Shown here piece by piece: positions 52,279-63,149 of a stretch of 64,000 nt of DNA. The translations under genes were made by a program, and so were the position numbers. Within the stretch, counting starts at the first letter, position 1. The number at the start of each line of letters is the position of its first letter. The stretch covers positions 112,588,568-112,652,567 of the forward strand of contig CM077153.1 of NCBI GenBank assembly GCA_039583875.1, given 5' to 3'. The notes below the pieces were generated by a model. The model saw nothing but the letters and a program-made list of their open reading frames with translations, did not search any database and was not told the origin of the DNA. Source of the stretch: Platanthera guangdongensis (lineage: Eukaryota; Streptophyta; Magnoliopsida; Asparagales; Orchidaceae).

Positions 52279-53046
52279 TGTTGATGCACGAAAACGCAAA
52301 GGGGGTCGAGCACCACAAGCTAACCGTTCGAGCACAAGGGAAAAGAAGGGAGAGGAGAGACTGCGAGTAACAATCTACTAAGCAGACGAGAGCCAGAAGA
52401 ACAGTAGGGCCGTGAGCCACGGCAACAACAGACTTCGTCCGTCGCCGCCTGAATGCCTCTCTTGCGACAGGCTTTCCTTTTACTAAAGAAGAGTTTGATT
52501 ACAAGTGAAGGAAAAGAGGAAGGCAAGAGCTGAGCAAGATGGAGTCCGCAAAGCACGAGATTCGAGTCTGCGGCATTTAACAAGTAAGCTCCTGGGCACG
52601 AGTCAGCGTGCCTTGGGTGCACCACCTCCCCCCTATTTATAGGATGGGGGCCTGCCCAAACGAGCAGGGCTAAAATAACCGACTGACCGGGGTACAGGAG
52701 AACCGGGCAGTGGTGACGGGAAGGAAAAAGAAAGAACACGCCAGTCCGAGCAGAAGGGGCGGACTGGGCTCGCGGGCTGGAGCTTCCATCTGCTACTGCT
52801 ATGCGCGATCCTGTTGGAGGACGGCAGCCTGGGCGGACGGGACACTGCGTCCGCCTATGTAGAGAATCCATGAGATCCAAAGGCATGCCGAACCGGGCGA
52901 ACAAAGCGTTGAGTCCGCCACTGGGGGATCATCCTTGGTGGCTGATTACTGCTGCTTCGCCGAGCTGGGCGGACTGCCGAATTGAGTCCGCTGTTAATGA
53001 AGTCGGGCCTTGCAATCTGGTGGATGTTGTGGACTGGGGGTTAACA
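52279..53046 (-). repeat. 3' LTR of E11 (768 bp)
   Basis: TGTTGATGCACG...GGTTAACA on the plus strand. The element-strand TATA box is at 52641-52634, with the upstream hairpin reduced (CCTGCCC / GAGCAGG, ~52651). Confidence 0.92.
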
Positions 53047-53067
53047 TAATCCCCGCACATTTTTAAG
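53047..53067 (-). other. Polypurine tract region of E11
   Basis: AATGTGCGGGGATTA on the element strand, adjacent to the LTR. Confidence 0.85.
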
Positions 53068-53135
53068 TTTCCAGAAAACTTCAAAAATGTTTTCTTAACC
53101 GCCGAGTCCGCAAGCCTCATTAATGTCGTTTGTGC

Positions 53136-53142
53136 TATAAAT
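53136..53142 (+). promoter_or_regulatory. TATA box of E11 aORF1
   Basis: TATAAAT, 92 bp upstream of the ATG at 53228. Confidence 0.72.
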
Positions 53143-53227
53143 ATTGCTGGAGGGCCTGGAACTGTTAGAAATTCCGATCGACACGGGGTGCTATTCACCA
53201 CTTGCGGTCTCCACTTTGCAGTCCGGC

Positions 53228-55220
53228 ATGGCAAGGCTTGGCGCTTTTTTCACTAGTGTTACTGCAAAAGGCGAGAAGGCACTAAAGCCTATGAAGACTA
53301 AGAAAATAATAAAGAGAACGACGAGAAGGGATCTTGTCCGCTCTACTGGAGAAAGTTCTCATAGCCAGAAGCCTGCTGAGAAAGCAGTCCGCCGCGCTGA
53401 TGTATTTGTGCGCGAGAAGGAGTATGTCGCAGTTCCTCACGCTGAACATCCATTGAGAAGTGAGAGGTCACTAAATTTGTCAGACACCGCCCCTACTCAA
53501 AAAACCGCGAACTCCGCGGACATAGTTGGTGAACATAATGAGGCTGAAATATCATCCCCCAACGCCCAAGAGCCGATCATTAATCTTGATGAAGATAGGC
53601 GGACTGCGGGAGAAGAGGTTGGGAAAGGCGCGCCTTCACAGGCATTGGTCGCTGCGAACCTTGAGACGGTCCGCGAGAGCCAGCCTGACTTGGGAAAGGC
53701 TGTCGTGGACTCTGCCGAGAAAAGAGGTCCTTCTGGAAAGAATTGGAAGAGGGGTCGACCGTGACTGAGCGGGTTGAAAAGAAGTTGCGAGCGATGAAGG
53801 AGAAGAATATCTCCGTACGGACTGGAGACGCGGAATTACAGCACAGGCCACGCGAGAAAGAAGTTCCTGAATGCGAGTTAGGTACTCCTGAGGCTCAAAT
53901 CCAGGGAGATAATTCCCTCTCCACGGTCAGTTTATCTACGGATGAGATACTAGATTCCATTGATGTCGATCAATTTGATCTGATCAACGAATCCCTACTG
54001 GGTGCACTGCAGCAACCTGAGGTGGAAATCCTTGGGGTCAAGGGCGGAGAACTCCCCTCTTTATCCGCTTCTGAGGAAAAAGAGAGGGAAAGACTGAAAG
54101 AGAAGATAGAGGAGCAGAAGAAGCAGATCGCTGCCCATGTAGCTACTGTCGAGTCGGCCTCGAAGCAGGCCGTGGCGGATAAGAATGCAGAGGTTCTGCG
54201 GACTGCTGCAGAGCTGTTGCAGTCAGGTAACCTTCAACCAGCGCCTAAATATTTTATGCGTCAGTGGCTTTACAGGTCGCCGCAGCGGAAGTCGAGGCCG
54301 ATTAAGATCATCACTGAGACCATTGATATTGTTGTCTCAAAAAGTTCTACTGAAAAAGAGTTAAAGTCCATCGCGAATGGAAGAAGCGGTTAAGCGCCTT
54401 TGACCCGGAGCGGGCAAGGCGACCTATCTTTGATAGCCGACAACTCGCTGTTGCTTTTGCTAAAAGTGATACGTTATCCTGGTTCTTTGAGTCCGATGCG
54501 GACTAAATTTGAATGATAAAATTGACCTTCCTTATTGCAGGTAGAAAGTATCCACCGGGCTCCATCGAGAGTGGGGAGATTGTGGTTACACCGAGTACCG
54601 GTGTGGATGCGGTCTTGCATGAGGAATCCGCAAGAGATGAGCAGCCCAACCTGAGCGACATCAGAGAGTTAGAAAGGAAATTTCAAGCTGAAATTCAGAA
54701 TATTAAAGCGGAGTTAAAGAAGGAGGAGGAGCGCGAGAAGGCATCCGCGGAGCGCGAGAAAGTCGTAAAGGACCAGATCGCTAGCATCTCAAGGGCGCTG
54801 GAGAGATCTGACAGGGAGAAGAAAAGGCTGGCTGATGATGTTCGCTTTTACAAGGGAAAGCACTCGGCGACGGCAAGGGAAGAAAAAGGGAAGCGGGCTG
54901 CAGAGGTTGCTGAACAGAGATCGCAATTGCTAGATCGTGTTGCTCCGGAGGCCGCAGTACCGGCAGGTGGTGGCCAACAGGCTGCAGATGAAGAGCTGCG
55001 GCCGGCAATGGAGGCGATGGCTCCCCTGAGTCGGGTAGACCGAGAGGCCGCTCACATGCACTGGACTATTAACTCCATCCACCACCACATCTGTCGCTTG
55101 TACAGCGAGGTTCTACAAATAAGCAACCAGGCGACGCATTTATGTAGAGATAGGACGGAGAGACCAACGCATACTGAGACTAAGGACCGCCGAGTCCGCA
55201 GAACCACGAACTTGATTTGA
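53228..55220 (+). pseudogene. Antisense gene aORF1 of E11 (coiled coil)
   Basis: Exon 1 is 53228-54465 and exon 2 is 54541-55220, split by a 75-bp GT-AG intron (GTGATA...TTATTGCAG). Here the intron contains stops, so splicing is needed to read through. Two frameshifts (~53740 and ~54350) damage exon 1; exon 2 is open. Same blocks as in E10: GDAELQHRPREKEVPE, FDPERARRPI, coiled coil with EREKASAEREK, and EAAHMHWTINSIHHHICRLY near the end. The C-terminal ISNQATHLCRDRT stretch matches E7 VTHIGRDRP, showing that E10 is truncated there. Confidence 0.82.
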
Positions 55221-55601
55221 TTTTTCTGATGTGTAATTGTGTGTTTTAAACAATGATCCACGTTGTGGCTTGTGATGAACTATGCTGCGCTTTACACGGA
55301 TTAAATAATATATCCGCCATTATGTTGCTAATTTTGTTGTGATCTGTGGCGAACTGTGCGGACTAATGTCGTGTCCGCTTCTCATAATTTTAAAATGTCT
55401 GCAGGTGGGAAGTGTTGCGAACTGGGCGGACTGAATCTTTGACAACCTTATTTTGTGCTTTGAACTTTGCTTGGCATGTGAATTAAAGTTTGTGTCTGCG
55501 TTATTTTAACTTGCTGCGTTAATAATTGGATTATGCCGGACTATGCGGACTAAAAAAGCGAGCTGTGCGGCCTGGCTCAAAAAGCTGTCAGGCCCTGCTA
55601 C
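55221..55601. other. Spacer between aORF1 and aORF2, E11
   Basis: 380 bp with no ORF; GCGGACT words and a promoter for aORF2 at its right edge. Confidence 0.6.
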
Positions 55602-55609
55602 TATAAATA
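55602..55609 (+). promoter_or_regulatory. TATA box of E11 aORF2
   Basis: TATAAATA, 64 bp upstream of the ATG at 55673, the same spacing as in E10. Confidence 0.75.
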
Positions 55610-55672
55610 TTGCCCTGTTGCTTCTTCCATGTAGTGAAACAAGTGTAGCTGATGACCCTGCGGCCTGCAAAG

Positions 55673-57541
55673 ATGGTATCCACCAGGACTGATGCTGCAG
55701 TTGCTTTGCATGCCGCCAACCACCGAAAATGCACTCTAACAGAGGCCGATCTTGAGGCCTTTGTTGAGAATTAGATGGTGAACTCAAACCTTCTTGTCCG
55801 CCTTCCAGCCTATGAAGAAAGACTAAATTTTTCAATGGCGACTCAGATCGCCATACCTATTGATCACTTTGACAGCAGATTCAAATTTCCGCAATTATGG
55901 GAGATCGCCAAAATTTTTGAGCATTACGGGATGGTGCCGGGCCAGCTCGCGCCCAACACTCTTGCCGCTATTTGCAGCTTTATCTCTTACTTGCGGTCTG
56001 AGAAAATCGCTTTCTCTATGAACATTTTCCGGAAAATGTTCTCAGTCCGCTCAATAACCTCATCCGGAGGCAGCCCTTACAAGGGTGTGATCTACTTTTA
56101 CTGCAGAGGAATGAAGGTTGTGTGCCTTCCTAACAAGATCCACAACTGGACCTCCAGGTTCTTAATCTTCGAAGGCGACCTAGGGTTCGCGCATACGTAT
56201 CCGCAAGAGCGCGCGGACTCCGCTTTCAAGAGTGTCCCGCTGGGCGCGATGGAGTCCGCCATCGCCAAATTCTTAGCCGATGCCAGGCTCGATATTGAAT
56301 ACTACGTTCCGCTGTTGGCGAGCTTGGCGGACGTTTCGCGCGAAGAAAGTAAGCTTTTGCCAACTCAAGTTTGTATCCGCAGCGACCTTTTGTGTTTAAC
56401 TCTCCTGCTTTTGCAGTGAGCTTGGCTGTACCCGCCAACCTGCCACAGACGCCTAGCGGATTTACTCCTACACAAAGAGAAAGGAAACAAGAGGTTGCAA
56501 GGAAGAGGAAAGAAGAGGGGGAACCCGCGGTGGACTACTCCTCTTCTGAAAGTTTTACTATGCAAGGCTTCGGCAACCGCCAGAAGGATCTTAGGTGGAA
56601 CCCGATGACTCACTAGCATAATAAGAACAAGCATGTCCGCTTGTCGACTGCGCTTCCTCCCTGGAAAAGCTGGAGAATAACTCGCCATGCTCATGTTGCG
56701 ATATCCGCACTTTATGGGAAGCGCAACTTGAGCGATTTGAAGAAGTTAGCCGCTGCCGATCTCCCTTTGATGGCCTCCCAGGCTAGTGCGAAAGGCGTGG
56801 TGACGAACCGCTTTGTCTATTCCCTGGCCAGAGACCTGCTCAGGCAAAATGATCAGCTTCAAGAAGAAAAAAAGAGTGCTAAAAGAAAGAAATATGCGGT
56901 TAGGAAAGAAGGTCGCCCAGCAAAAGGAAGAGCTCGGGGTGAGTTGTATTTGCAGCGGTCTCTATTTGAAGTCCGCCGCGATATGATATTTGTTCCTTTG
57001 CTTTGCGCAGGTCGCCTACGATTTGGAGAATAACAACTTCCAGGCCGCCATGCTCCCCTTTGTGAAGGAAACCGTTGAGATCGCCATCGAGCGATTTGTC
57101 CGCGGCTATTTCGCAAAGGAAGGAGTGGATGACATTCCTTTCTTGGAGCTCATCCCGGAGTTGAAAGTGCAGGTAGCAACAATGGAGCGAGCTGCAAAGG
57201 GTAAAGACGTCATCGTCGAGGAGGAAGAAGAAGGCGAAGAAGAAGCCGAAGAATAAGAAGAAGAAGAAGAAGGAGGCGAAGAAGAAGGCTAAGAAGAAGG
57301 CATCAAGGCAATGGCTGACGACACTGGCTCAAGCCAGCAAGGAGGAGAACAGTCCGCCGAGCCCGGCACCTCTGCATCTTCCTCTGCAGGCAAGAGCTCG
57401 CATAGCGAGTCCGCAACGAGCACTAGATCAGATGGCAGTAGTGGAAGCGGCTCAGAGGGCTATTCTCCGGAGATTGATGTCGAAGGCCTAAGCCCTGCAC
57501 CTCCTGCCGAAAAGAAACAGAAGACCGCTGAAGATGACTAA
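55673..57541 (+). pseudogene. Antisense gene aORF2 of E11 (Transposase_28-like)
   Basis: Exons 55673-56348, 56417-56938 and 57011 onwards; introns of 68 and 72 bp (GTAAGC...TTTGCAG; GTGAGT...TGCGCAG). TAG at ~55771 and TAG at ~56614 interrupt exons 1 and 2, and a small indel near 56870 shifts exon 2. Exon 1 has GQLAPNTLAAICSFISYLR and FSMNIFRKMFSVRSI. Exon 3 has a long glutamate run broken by stops near 57254 and 57290, then a serine-rich tail ending EKKQKTAEDD at 57541. The tail matches E7's post-TGA tail. Confidence 0.82.
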
Positions 57542-58030
57542 TGTATTTTTGCTTTTTTGTAAATGAAGCGGACTCAAGTTTGTAGTCCGTCGAATAGATG
57601 AAAAGATGTAACTTAATTCTTGATCAAATAGAAAGGATATTCTGGTATCAGTGTGTCTCCTGCAATGTTCTTTATTTTCTGCATTTAACGTGATTAAGTT
57701 CGATGTCCATGTAGCAGTCCGTGTGATACAAAGATCATCCATATTGTATGAGTTTTTTGACTTGCTGATTAGGAAATACTTGGGTGACGAAAGAATGCCA
57801 AGTCCGCCGTAAGAATGCGAATACTTGGGTGACGAAAATATCCGGCGGACTCTGTCGAGTTCCAATAGCAGTCTGTAATTCTCTTTATTAATCTTTTAAA
57901 CTTAATGATTATATAAGAATGGTGGCCTTATGTTTACTGGTAAACTGCGGGCTGAAAAAGACCAACTGGGAAACATGTTGGCGGACTGGGCAGATATGAT
58001 TTCGTAGTTCGCGCACATTTTAATAGACAT
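57542..58030. other. Noncoding stretch, E11
   Basis: Downstream of aORF2. No ORF; a short direct repeat (AATACTTGGGTGACGAAA, ~57774 and ~57830) is visible. Confidence 0.5.
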
Positions 58031-58707
58031 GACCTATAGCTTGCAACCAAGCGGGCAGGTGCGGTCGGCATTGCTTTTCTCACCGGGCCACAGGCTATAC
58101 GATCAACCCAAGGAAAACCGGCAGACTGCGCGGATAAAGAAAATCAGTCCGCACTAAATAGAAGAAATGATCTATAGCTTGCGACCAGGCGGGCAGGTGC
58201 GGCAGGCATTGCTTTTCTCACCGGGCCACAAGATATACGATCAACCCAAGGAAAACCGGCGGACTGCGCGGATAAAGAAAATCAGTCCGCACTAAATTGA
58301 AGAAATGATCTATAGCTTGCGACCAGGCGGGCAGGTGCGGCAGGCATTGCTTTTCTCACCGGCCACAAGCTATATGATCAACCCAAGGAAAACCGGCGGA
58401 CTGCGCGGATAAAGAAAATCAGTCTGCACTAAATAGAAGAAATGATCTATAGCTTGCGACTTGGTGGGCAGGTGCGGTAGGCATTGCTTTTCTCACCGGG
58501 CCACAAGCTATACGATCAACCCAAGGAAACCAGGCGGACTGCGAGGATAAAGAAAATCAGTCCGCACTAGAAGAAATGATCTATAGCTTGCGACCAGGCG
58601 GGCAGGTGCGACTGGCATTGCTTTTCTCATCGGGCCACAAGCTATACGATCAACCCAAGGAAACCCGGCGGACTGCGCGGATAAAGAAAATCAGTCTGCA
58701 CTAGAAA
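58031..58707 (-). repeat. 137-bp tandem repeats, E11 (about five units)
   Basis: CTATAGCTTGC recurs at 58034, 58172, 58310, 58447 and 58581 (period 134-138 bp). Read on the minus strand the unit matches the E10 repeat at 41020-41460 (GGTTGAT, GGTGAG.AAAG, CACCTGCCC), so the family amplified separately in each element. Confidence 0.93.
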
Positions 58708-58750
58708 GATTCCCTGTGAAGAGCAAGATGCAGACTTTGACGGAACGGTC

Positions 58751-59155
58751 CTCATTCCAGTTGAGTTTGAAGTTCCATCACCCAGCGTTCTGCTTGCAAG
58801 GCAAGGCTTTGAGGACTGGCTTGAGCTGAACAATGAAGAGATGAGATTCAGCCTAGAACACATTGAGGAAATTAGAGACAAAGCAGCAATAAGTCCGGAG
58901 GAGGTCAAAGGAAGGATGGCCCTGTATTTTGATCAGAACGTAAGGATCAAACACTTTCAAGTGGGAGATCTAGTTCTTAAGAAAGTTGACGCTGCTGCAA
59001 GAGCTGGTTCAGTTGGAAAACTTAATCCGAACTGGGCCGGCCCCTTCATTGTCAAAGAAGCGTTAAAGAACGGCGCTTATCGCTTGCAAACATACGAGGG
59101 AGAGGATATGCCACATACATGGAGCGGGGATGATCTCAAACGGTTCTATTCCTGA
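58751..59155 (+). CDS. Integrase C-terminal part of E11 (inverted)
   Basis: An open stretch of 134 codons homologous to E10 39930-40327: IPVEFEVPSPSVLLARQG, RIKHFQVGDLVLKKV, NWAGPFIVKEAL and TWSGDDLKRFYS. This DNA-binding end of integrase is in the wrong orientation relative to the catalytic core. No start is expected. Confidence 0.9.
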   Translation, partial: LIPVEFEVPSPSVLLARQGFEDWLELNNEEMRFSLEHIEEIRDKAAISPEEVKGRMALYFDQNVRIKHFQVGDLVLKKVDAAARAGSVGKLNPNWAGPFIVKEALKNGAYRLQTYEGEDMPHTWSGDDLKRFYS

Positions 59156-59750
59156 ACCTTCTCTTTTCTATTCTATGTATCCTCTTCAAGAATCATTATG
59201 AGTAAAAACTGCTCGCTAACGCTTCTTCAAGTGTTTTATCTATTCAAGCATAACAGTTGGCATGCTAAGCAAGAAAGATTCCAAAAACGGTTCCGTCCTT
59301 GAAATCTCTTTTCTTTCTTATGCTAGCTTTGCAAAAGCAACTCATTAATCAAAGGATTCGTACTGACACTTTTCCTAATGTTCTCTCCTAAAAATCAATA
59401 ACGGTTACCTGCTACCACGAGACATCGCCGAGTTCAGCAAAGCCTCCCTTAGAGCTGTTGTCATTAGCGTAACACCACAAAGACCACGTGTTGCGGGAGA
59501 TTTCGCACTGTGTATTGGGAGCTTGCAGGCTCTAGCGAGGTAGCATTCTGAACTTCGGATCCCGGCTAGTGCCTGACCCCACCTCTGCATTATGGAGGGA
59601 CAGGGTGGGAGTTAAGCTCTACCATACTGCATTAGGGATATCGTTACAGCATTGACGATCGTGTGTGGAAAGCCCTACCACGCGCACCTGCCCACCGATC
59701 ATCTTAGCTTGTGACCCTCGAACACTCCATGGTACCCTCAAGCAGTGTCA
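58751..59750. other. 1-kb inverted segment inside E11
   Basis: Integrase C-terminus (58751-59155) and post-pol DNA (59156-59750) lie on the plus strand while the rest of pol is on the minus strand. Integrase breaks on the minus strand right after LSHG (59753) and restarts, inverted, at LIPVEFEVP (58751). In E10 these are contiguous apart from a few residues. About 8 bp at one breakpoint and ~50 bp at the other are missing relative to E10. Confidence 0.88.
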
Positions 59751-60632
59751 GCCATGAGAAAGTTTGAACGGAGTCTCGCCAGTTGCGGATGAAGGTGTTA
59801 TTCTAAGGGACCAGAGGACTGATGGAAGCTGATCAGCCCAGCTGCCCTTGAGATTCTGTACTTTCTTCTTAAGTAAATTAAGGACCAGCTTGTTGGCTGC
59901 TTCAACTTGGCCATTGCTCTTGGGATGATGGACTGATGCAAACCGCAGTTCTGTTCCGACCTGCTTGCAAAAATCAATCATCTCTGCGTTGTTGAACTGT
60001 GGCCCGTTGTCGGTGATTATAGCCATAGCTATTCCATGTCGGCAGACAATCTCTCCCCAAATGAAATTCTTGATGACCTGAGTTGTTGTCTTTGCCAATG
60101 CCTTTGCTTCAATCCACTTGCTGAAGTAGTCGATCATCACTATGATGAAACGCCGTTGTCCGCTTGCCATGGGAAAAGGACCAATGAGATCCATCCACCA
60201 AACTGCGAAGGGCCAAGGAGTTGCAATCGATCTGAGTGACTGAGAAGCCTGGTGTTGAAGTGGAGCAAACTTCTGGCATTGAACACACTTTCTGGCATAA
60301 GCCTCTGAGTCTCTCTTCATGGTGGGCCAGAAATATCCCTGCCGTAGGATCCGTCTTTCTAAAGTTCTTGCTCCTGAGTGACTTCCACACTCACCTGAAT
60401 GAACCTCTTGCAAAACAACGGGAGCTTCCTCTTCTGAAACACACCTGGCCATGGTAGAGAGGAGTGTTTTTCTGTAGAGAATTCCCGCCACTAAGTAATA
60501 GTGGGCTGCTTTTATTCTGAACTTTTTCTGGTCTTTGATTGAATGGTGAAAGTCCCCTATTGATAGATAAAGAATGAATGGGTCCATCCTGGAGGGACGT
60601 TGATCAACCTGCATCAATTCTCCTTCCTCCAC
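59751..60632 (-). pseudogene. Integrase zinc domain and catalytic core, E11
   Basis: HSGECGSHSG and CVQCQKF form the HHCC zinc domain; the DDE residues lie in WWMDLIGPF, ITDNGPQF and SNGQVEAANK. The frame is open from 60632 to the inversion breakpoint, cleaner than E10, which has a stop before the last catalytic residue. The C-terminal domain is inverted, so the gene cannot make a whole integrase. Confidence 0.9.
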
Positions 60633-61037
60633 TACCGGGCGGAAGAGCTCGGAAGTTGTTTCTCCTTAGAGCAACCCATACTTAGCAAGAACATCTGCCT
60701 CCTCATTTTCTATTCTAGAGATGTGCTCAATGGTAAAGCTTTTGAATTTGCCGATCTCTATTTTCACAAGAGCAAGGTACTTCTTCAAGATCGCCTCTCT
60801 TGTCTCAAAGTTTCAAAGGACTTGCGACGCCGTTACCAGAGAATCGGTCTTGATATGAACATGGTCAATTCCGAGTTCTCTTGCAAGTCTCAAGCTTGCT
60901 AGCAAAGCTTCATACTCAGCTTGGTTATTGGTTACTGGAAAATAAAACGTGATGGTCTGCTCCAGTTTGACGTCGTTTGGGTTAATCAGAACCACTCCTG
61001 CTCCAGAAGAATTTCTGCCCGAGGCACCATCAACATA
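60633..61037 (-). pseudogene. Second (archaeal-type) RNase H, E11
   Basis: IYVDGASGRNSSGAGVVLI, FPVTNNQAEYEALLASLRLA and VHIKTDSLVTASQVL, with the D-E-D set. A stop at the end of the domain and frameshifts near 60660-60800 interrupt it. Confidence 0.85.
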
Positions 61038-62535
61038 GATGGTTCAAGCCAAAGGAGATCTTTCTGCTTGATCAGAACTGGACTCTGCTGTGTCAATCAA
61101 GAAGTCTGCTAGAACTTGAGCTTTGATGGCTGTCATGGGCACATAAGAAATTTCAAATTCACATAATTCTATTGCCCATTTGGCTAATCTGCTAGCATGC
61201 TCCGGTTTCTCCAATACACTTTTCAAAGGTTGATCGGTAAAAACTTGAATCGAGTGCGCTTGGAAATACGGACGGAGTCTGCGAGTTGACATGACTAGTG
61301 CCTAGGCTAACTTCTCCAGAATCGGGTACCGTGTCTCGGCGCTTTTTAGAATATGGCTGACATAGTTGATCGACAACTGTTTCCTGCTTTCTTCTCGAAG
61401 AAAAACAGAGCTGACTGCCTCGGGGCAAATCCTAAGTACACGGAAAGCATCTCCCCTGGCCGTGGACTCTGGATTAGAGGTGTTGAAGTCAGCTGCTTCA
61501 TCAACTGCTCAAAGGCCTGGGAACATTCTTCTGTCCAGTCGAACTTAGACGCCCCTCGAAGAGTTTTAAAGAAAGGAGCACTCCTATCTCCAACCCGAGA
61601 GAGGAACCTCGCAAGACCTACTAACCTCCCCCCTAACTGCTGAACTTCCTTAGGTGAACGGGGGGTAGGCATATCAAGAATAGCTTTTACTTTATCTGGA
61701 TTGGGGGCAAGTCCCTCTGGAGTAAGGAGATGACCAAGGAACTTCCCCTTACTCGCCCCAAAGGTGACTTCAACGGATTGAGCTTCATTTTATATATACG
61801 CAGAGTAGCGAATGTCTCTGCTAGATCTCGCAAGTGCAGCGAAAACGACTTACTCTTGATCAAGAGGTCGTCTACATACACTTCTAAGTTTCTTCCCTTC
61901 TGTTGCATAAACACACGGTCCATCATGCGTTGGTAAGTTGCACCAGCATTTTTAAGCCCAAATGGCATCACAAGGTAACAGTAGCAACCATCATTGGTGA
62001 TAAACGACGTTTGAGGAACGTCAGGTTTATGCATTCTTATTTGGTGATAACCAGAAAATGCATCTAAAAAACACATGCAAGAGTACCCTACCGCAGAATC
62101 AACTAAAGAATCTATCCGAGGCAAGGGGTAATAATCTTTGGGGCTTGCTTTATTGAGTTTTGTAAAGTCTACACACATGCGCCACTTCCCTCCTGGTTTT
62201 TTAACCATTACAACATTGGATATCCAGGTTGGGTATTGAATTTCACTAATGAAATTTGCCTTGAGGAGCTTCGCGACCTCCTCTCTTATTGGCTCAGCAA
62301 GCTTCGTTGCTACATCTCTTTTTTTCTGCTGCATAGGCTTGTAGTTGGGATCAACATTAAGGTGGTGGCAAGCAACATCCGGATCCACGCCTGGCATGTC
62401 TTCTGCTGACCAGGCAAAGACATCCAGGTTCTTCAACAAGCAGGAGATCAGCTCGGCCTTTTGATCTTCAGGCAGCTCCGAGTTGATGGAGAGCTTTCTC
62501 TCCTCCCCCTCAGCAATGGGGACTTCTTGCGTCAC
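61038..62535 (-). pseudogene. Reverse transcriptase and first RNase H, E11
   Basis: Open from 62535: WISNVVMVKKPGGKWRMCVD, CFLDAFSGYHQIRM, LVMPFGLKNAGATYQR and EVYVDDLLIKS. A one-base frameshift near 61760, more between 61340 and 61440, and a TAG near 61303 break the rest. The RNase H/connection domain ends at the same TGA (61042-61040) as E10. Confidence 0.88.
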
Positions 62536-63149
62536 CTAGGCAGGTTCCAGGTGAGCTCCTCCTTGAGCAGCAGTTTCTAAACTTGGAGAGGCTTTTGCAG
62601 CTGCTGCTGGAGCAATGGAATGACTTGCATCAACCATGTTAACTGTGCGGACATATCACTCCCCTGCTCTCCTTGGGTCACTCCTGACCTGGCACATATG
62701 TCCATCAACGAAGAAATTGATTGCGAGGTGGTAAGTTGAGACCACCGCTTGGTACTTGTTCAATAAAGGCCTGTCGAAGATGGCATGATAGCTACTGGGA
62801 GCATCAACCACTATGAATTGTACTTGCTTAGTTGCCCCTCCAAGCTATACAGGCAGGATGAAGCTTCCTTCAACTTCTTTTCTCTCCCCTGAGAAGCCAT
62901 AGAGTGGCCCTTCGGTGGAAAGCAGAGGCTTTCCAGTCTTCAGGGCCTCAAAGGTTGATTTAAACAGCAAGTTGACTGAGCTTCTAGTGTCAACAAGAAT
63001 CCTGTCAACTGTGAAATCCCCAATAACAGCCTTAATCACTACCTCATCTCGAATGGATTTGCTGTTTGGGGCAGATAAGCTGGGCTAAAGGTGATGACCT
63101 CGCTCGGTGGAGCAAAGGAAGAGGAAGAGGCCATCTCTGCTCGAGTGAC
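62536..63149 (-). pseudogene. Protease of E11 with altered active site
   Basis: RILVDTRSSVNLLF has DTR where E10 has the catalytic DTG, which would inactivate the enzyme. LYGFSGERKEVEGSFILPV and a damaged AIFDRPLLNKY block follow. Stops are seen near 62530, 62660 and 62845. Confidence 0.85.
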
